Source of the DNA: Trichomonas vaginalis G3
Lineage: Eukaryota; Parabasalia; Trichomonadida; Trichomonadidae
Length of the DNA stretch: 64,000 nt
Assembly: GCF_026262505.1 (NCBI RefSeq)
Contig: NC_067205.1
Coordinates: 12,772,001-12,836,000, forward strand
Reading direction: 5' to 3'
Both the position numbers and the translations under genes were made by a program. The notes beneath the pieces are model-generated. The model saw nothing but the letters and a program-made list of their open reading frames with translations, made no database searches and was not told the origin of the DNA. The stretch's first letter is position 1. Each line of letters opens with the position of its first letter. This document shows, piece after piece, positions 59,636 through 64,000 of the stretch.

Positions 59636-61311
59636 ATGCATATCGATGCACCATGCGAACTTAAAGAAAGGCTATCTTATATAGATGCTATGAAAGCTGT
59701 CATTGATAACGAATGCCATGCAGGTTGTCCATATCAATTAAAAAAAAATCCAAATTTAGGGGGGAACAAAATTAAAATTCAGGTGCAGTGCAGATAAATG
59801 TGAAGCATGTATCTCATTTCTAAAGGATGATGAAGAATATATCCTAACAGAATATAATGGAACACATAATCACAATCAAATCAAAGATGAGACAAAGAAA
59901 TACCACACATTATCACAATGCTATCGTCGGGTACTTATTAATTTTATAAAACAGGGGGGTGATCCGAAAATGGCTCAAATTGAATGCGACAAAAAACTTG
60001 ATCTGGATGATCCACTTAACAGGCCATCTTTTTTGAATGCATCTTCAGATCAAATGAAAACAATTCAGGAAAAAGGAAATAAAAAGATCAAAGGTATTCA
60101 AAAGTACGATGATAATCAATTCAAGTCAACTCAATTATTTAAGGGTATCAAAGAACAAGAGTCACCAAAAGATTTAATTTATTTCGATGTCGATAATTAC
60201 AACAAACCAAAGAAATTAATCTTTTATTATGCTTCTTTCAAATTTCTGGACATAATCAAAATTGTGAAAGAGCATTTTATTGATGCAACCCATTCATTAC
60301 TTGAATTTAAAATGTTGTTTTACATGATATCAGCCAAATTTCCAAATACACATGCATTCCCAATTTTTCAATTTGTCGTTTATCCAAACACTTCAGAAAA
60401 TATTGCATTCTGTCTCAAGGCATTTTTTAACTGGGCAAAAGTAAAACCAAAATATTTTATGTCAGATTGTGCACAAGAAATCGAAAATGCGATTATCAAC
60501 TCTTTTCCAGAAGTTATCCTTCATTGGTGTGCAGTTCATGTAATGAGGGCGTTCAGAAAAAATTTGAAAGATTATGCATTTGAGAGTTCAGACAAATTGA
60601 TATTAGATACAAAAATGAACTATCTTGCATACGGCAGAAATGGCAAGAAAGAAATGGATTGAACCAACGTTCAAAAAAATTCTGGAAATAGCCGAAAAAT
60701 TCCCAGAATTTTCAAAATACATACAAAATCAATGGATATCAAACCAAGAAAGATGGACAGCCGCTGAAAGAGATGAAAATTTAGCTCTCACAAATAACAT
60801 TTCAGAATCGATTAACAAAAAAATTAAATATTACTACTTTGGCGGAACAATTTTCATGAGATTTGATCGATTTGTGATGAAATTAATCGATTTTATCGTT
60901 CCTTCATTTTATTACAGAATTTCTCAAGATATAAGGCTCAGAGACAAAATTCCAAATCCGTTGCCATCTGAAAAAAAGCCAAAAAAGTCTACAATCAGAC
61001 TGGATACAGAAAAATGTATAATGCTCACTGATAAAATTAAATCGTTAATAGTTAACTCATCAGCAAACTTAAATACGCTTCAATTGGGTTTAGATGACCT
61101 ACTTGATAAAGTTGTCAAGGCAGCAAAGGTTCAAAAACGAATGACCCAGTATTTTTCGAAATTAAGTATCCCAATGGAAATCAAGCTTAGTATTCTCACG
61201 CAAATTACAGAATTTGGATGCAATACCCCTCAATTCATTGTTGAGAATGCCAAGTCTTTTCAAGATAAAATTATTACAGATTTCCACCTTCAAATTTATA
61301 CAACATTATAA
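59636..61311 (+). pseudogene. MULE transposase with frameshifts
   Basis: About 555 codons from ATG 59636. First part: a zinc-finger of FAR1/WRKY/FLYWCH style (ADKCEACISFLKDD, then EYNGTHNHN). Middle: the MULE DDE core, with HFIDATHSLLEF (first Asp), VKPKYFMSDCAQEIENAI (second Asp) and ILHWCAVHVMRAFRKNL (the C/H motif). Then LTNNISESINKKIKYYYF holds the likely catalytic Glu. The reading frame changes twice, near 59785-59800 and near 60625-60660, so the copy is dead unless these are sequencing errors. Otherwise it is complete in length. It would cut at the terminal inverted repeats; copy A is a likely non-autonomous partner. Confidence 0.85.
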
Positions 61312-61394
61312 AAATTTATGAATAAAAACTTGATATAAAATAACATTTTTATTTTTACTAAGAAAAAAAGGTTTTTGATAATAAATTTATTTTA

Positions 61395-61754
61395 TTTCGA
61401 AAAAGTAGCAATAATCGTAAAAGGGTATTGATAGGCTTGCTAAAGTAACTAATTTTAGCTGTCAAATACTTTTGTATTTTGAAGTAAATTAGTATAAATT
61501 TGTTTTTACTTTTATTTCGAAAAAGTAGCAATAATCGTAAAAGGGTATTGATAGGCTTGCTAAAGTAACTAATTTTAGCTGTCAAATACTTTTGTATTTT
61601 GAAGTAAATTAGTATAAATTTGTTTTTACTTTTATTTCGAAAAAGTAACAATAATCGTAAAAGGGTATTGATAGGCTTGCTAAAGTAACTAATTTTAGCT
61701 GTCAAATACTTTTGTATTTTGAAGTAAATTAGTATAAATTTGATATTATTTTAA
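61395..61754. repeat. Three 120-base tandem repeats in transposon copy B
   Basis: Units start at 61395, 61515 and 61635. Same units and same number as in copy A, including the single G-to-A variant (AGTAACAATAA) in unit 3, so the array predates the two insertions. Confidence 0.85.
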
Positions 61755-61783
61755 CTCCCTTTGAAAACCTCAATTTTCCATAC

Positions 61784-61845
61784 AGAGGGAACGGGAATAG
61801 CATCCAATATTCCCTGAGAATGGTTGCGCATTCTCAGTTCCCTCT
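61784..61845. repeat. Three-way-junction inverted repeat in copy B
   Basis: Same layout as in copy A: outer AGAGGGAAC/GTTCCCTCT around two 7-base-pair hairpins (GGGAATA/TATTCCC and GAGAATG/CATTCTC). Confidence 0.85.
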
Positions 61846-62107
61846 ATATTTCGAACGAAGCTCTCATCGGTCTTTTTTTTTAATACTAAACGTTTTTTTT
61901 CCTGTCACTTTTAGCTAAAATTTGGGTTTGCCAAACCACAATGTGATATTGAAAATGAAATCACTAAAACTAAATAAAAAGGAACAACATAATAAATAGA
62001 TTTGATAGCTCGTATAAATCAAATGTGTATAAGTGTTCGTATCAAATTACGTATAAATATGGTCTGAAATGCAAGAAAAGAGTTCATGACGATTATTTTC
62101 CTCATAA

Positions 62108-63841
62108 ATGTTTTGGATTTTGCCTATAGTATCAAGCATTTGGCTTGGATATGAGCTGATCCCATTTCTCAAAGTCAGAGACCTTAATATAATGATGAGA
62201 ATATTCAGTGGATGGCTTTTAGGCGTTCAAATCACAGCAATGGCATTATACGTTATTAATTTCATTATTCCGTTTAATTTTGTTATTGTTCTTATAATTT
62301 CTGGTGGAGAAATCGCTGGATCTTTAGTTCTTCATAAAAAAGGCCAAAAATCTACATTATCATTTGAAAAAGCTCCCTGGTTTATTGCTTTTATTGCATT
62401 TGTTGCTGGTTGCTCATTCAAACACTTATCTGGTGTTTACAAATTGGCTCCAGAGCAATCTCCAACAGCATTAACCCCAATTATGGACAGAGAGTTATCT
62501 TTTATTCATTCAGTTCTCTATGGATTGAATAACCGTCGCAGAAATGTCTTATTTTATGCAGATCCAATGATTTCAGGCAAATATTACTACGGATATTCCT
62601 TACCACTCTTATATACAGCCTCCTTAATGTCCACAGGCTTATCATACAGCGGAGCATCAATCGTAATATGCTTTATTAACACAATGGCAACTGCTTTTTC
62701 AATATTTAATTTCGCAAAGAAATACACACGTTGGCCAGCCTTAGCCGCCTTCGTTTACATGTTTTCAGGCAGCTGGGCTGGCTTTTTATACTTCAAAGCC
62801 GCAAATCGACTCAATCCAAACAATGATTTAGTTCATCAGCTTTCCAAGTCACATACAACAGTTTGGTATCATTTATTCGGTTACTTACTCAGTCTCTCCA
62901 AAGCTACGTCGTTTACTATTGCTTATTCTCAGTATTCTATTTTCTGGATGCCATCCGACCTCAGCGCGATCTTTGCGGCATGTTGCCCGAGTGTTGCCAG
63001 TTCCGCTGCATTATTTGCAACCCTCTTTGGTATGCAGAATGAGAATAAAATGCTGATTGGCTGTACATTGACTTTAATCTTGCGAATCTTCCCATTTGAT
63101 TGGACTTACAAGCCATTATTCAGAGAAGCCGAAATGCGCGGAACATTCTTCGCGCCAATAGTTATTTGGTGGGTCGGTTTAGGACCAATTTTCACCATAA
63201 TCGCTGTTTTCTTTTGGGTTCTTCCGAAAAGTACGTTTAAATATTACTTTTTATCGACAGTTGGACCTTTCCTGCTGCTGAATTTCTTCAGGGAAGGTAA
63301 TGACCACCTGCAGAACTCGCTTGCTATTGCTTGTACGTTGTATCCGCTTTCAATTGTCGCATTCGTCGAATTAATGAGGAGATTCATCAATTGGCCGGAC
63401 GATGAAGAGAACAAAGGCATCGCAGCATTCTTCATGACATTTACAATCGCTTTCCTGTTGTTCGGAGGCTTTATTGTCTCAAGAAGATTAGAATTTCCAA
63501 GACAATACATGATTTCAGATGAAGACAAAGAAGCAATACAATGGCTTCGAAAAATACCAAAAGATTCAATCGTTTACGGTTCTCCTAAGCAAATGTCGCC
63601 GATTGCTGTCAGCGGTCGTCAGCAGTTCTTAGGAAACAAACACGAATTGTTCGCTCTTGGAGTTAATATCAAGAAGAGGCTGGAAGAAGTTTCTCAACTT
63701 TCAACTGAAGATATTAACGTTTGGAAGCAATTAAAGATTACACACGTACTTGCTGAACCAGTAAGTAGCATCGTGGCACCTGATGGTTGCGAAGAAATTT
63801 CAAGAAACGCAAAATACTCTTTGTGCAAAATTCCCCAGTAG
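62108..63841 (+). CDS. Polytopic membrane protein, GT-C glycosyltransferase-like
   Basis: 577 residues from ATG 62108. About ten to twelve hydrophobic segments fill residues 1-470 (LPIVSSIWLGYELIPF, VIVLIISGGEIAGSLVL, SLPLLYTASLMSTG, GPFLLLNFF, and so on). A large first loop contains PIMDRELSFIHSVLYGLN and YYGYSLPL. The C-terminal soluble part (about 475-577) has EAIQWLRKIPKDSIVYGSP, SGRQQFLGNKHELFALGVN and WKQLKITHVLAEP, wording typical of the tail of GT-C/DUF2298-like proteins ('WLRxxxPxDAVV... GRxxFLG'). These use lipid-linked sugar donors. The acceptor is unknown and I cannot point to the catalytic acidic residue. The gene begins 175 bases right of the transposon. Confidence 0.5.
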   Translation: MFWILPIVSSIWLGYELIPFLKVRDLNIMMRIFSGWLLGVQITAMALYVINFIIPFNFVIVLIISGGEIAGSLVLHKKGQKSTLSFEKAPWFIAFIAFVAGCSFKHLSGVYKLAPEQSPTALTPIMDRELSFIHSVLYGLNNRRRNVLFYADPMISGKYYYGYSLPLLYTASLMSTGLSYSGASIVICFINTMATAFSIFNFAKKYTRWPALAAFVYMFSGSWAGFLYFKAANRLNPNNDLVHQLSKSHTTVWYHLFGYLLSLSKATSFTIAYSQYSIFWMPSDLSAIFAACCPSVASSAALFATLFGMQNENKMLIGCTLTLILRIFPFDWTYKPLFREAEMRGTFFAPIVIWWVGLGPIFTIIAVFFWVLPKSTFKYYFLSTVGPFLLLNFFREGNDHLQNSLAIACTLYPLSIVAFVELMRRFINWPDDEENKGIAAFFMTFTIAFLLFGGFIVSRRLEFPRQYMISDEDKEAIQWLRKIPKDSIVYGSPKQMSPIAVSGRQQFLGNKHELFALGVNIKKRLEEVSQLSTEDINVWKQLKITHVLAEPVSSIVAPDGCEEISRNAKYSLCKIPQ

Positions 63842-64000
63842 TTAGATAGGAAATTGATCCTTTTTATTTGGTTGTTATCGATTAAAATATAATTGTTGTT
63901 AACTACATCTATTGCTTTTCATTTTTTCCCATTAATATCTTCATAAAATCACTTAAAACTATTAAGAAAGCAAAAATTCGACTGGAATTGTATTTCAACT
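63842..64000. other. Right edge, intergenic
   Basis: AT-rich sequence after the membrane protein gene. No feature seen. Confidence 0.5.

Larger units (their letters stand above)
58927..61932 (+). mobile_element. Mutator-like transposon, long copy (B) with transposase gene
   Basis: 3,006 bases with the same ends as copy A: left GAGTAGGGGTAATTTTAGCT, right CTTTTAGCTAAAATTTGGGT; the core inverted repeat is AATTTTAGCTAAAAGTGACA. A perfect 16-base palindrome ATTACCGATCGGTAAT lies 65 bases in (58992-59007). It carries a MULE transposase (59636-61311), three 120-base repeats (61395-61754) and the three-way junction (61784-61845). I find no clear target duplication next to these borders, so there may have been flanking loss after insertion. 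It interrupts the cyclin gene on its left. Confidence 0.87.

Noticed and set aside
58927-61932. Exact target-site duplication of the long transposon
   Set aside because: No 8-11-base direct repeat is visible at the borders defined by comparison with copy A, so none is claimed.

Overview
The window looks like nuclear DNA of a parabasalid protist, a trichomonad, and the high AT content fits Tritrichomonas better than Trichomonas vaginalis (inference). Genes lack visible introns. Several host genes have the trichomonad initiator TCAYTW only 3 to 35 bases before the ATG. The gene content is also trichomonad-like: BspA-type leucine-rich surface protein, beta-helix surface protein fragment, Mutator-like transposons and a giant Polinton/Maverick.

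Region 1 (1-11.1 kb) is a host block rich in surface and secreted proteins. It holds a coiled-coil gene tail, a broken beta-helix surface gene, a membrane-tethered endonuclease/exonuclease/phosphatase-fold protein with altered active-site motifs, an ML/NPC2-like lipid-binding protein, an unknown secreted protein, a broken membrane-protein gene, an IdeS-like cysteine protease on a charged stalk with a membrane anchor, a small unknown gene, a membrane-anchored S1/P1 nuclease and a cysteine/acidic unknown protein. Region 2 (11.1-15.0 kb) is a gene desert with a long hairpin and two tRNA-like remnants.

Region 3 (about 14,993-39,699) is a 24.7 kb Polinton/Maverick with long terminal inverted repeats. 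Its capsid region, penton-like region, SF3 helicase, packaging ATPase, KilA-N and T5orf172-type proteins, protein-primed DNA polymerase B and D12-type DNA methylase can be recognised. It is a fossil: the centre keeps several whole-looking genes, while the left and especially the right thirds are broken. Two non-coding blocks (27.6-28.3 and 29.3-30.25 kb) carry unusual AGATCT-centred iterated palindromes.

Region 4 (39.7-64 kb) is host DNA again: a metallothionein-like protein with 91 cysteines and a higher-order repeat, an SLC35-like transporter, a NEK-family kinase, a tail-anchored unknown protein, a RalGAP-beta-like protein, a broken BspA gene, Rpn10 with five or six ubiquitin-interacting motifs, an A/B-type cyclin and a GT-C-like membrane protein. 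Two Mutator-like transposons of one family sit here. The long one (58,927-61,932) cuts the cyclin gene. The short one (42,541-43,845) is an internal-deletion derivative just upstream of the transporter and itself holds a 366-base insertion with a 10-base target duplication. Both copies keep a perfect three-way-junction inverted-repeat structure near the right end.

The observations I would follow first are the iterated palindromes of the Polinton, the three-way junction of the transposons, the IdeS-like surface protease and the metallothionein-like repeat protein.
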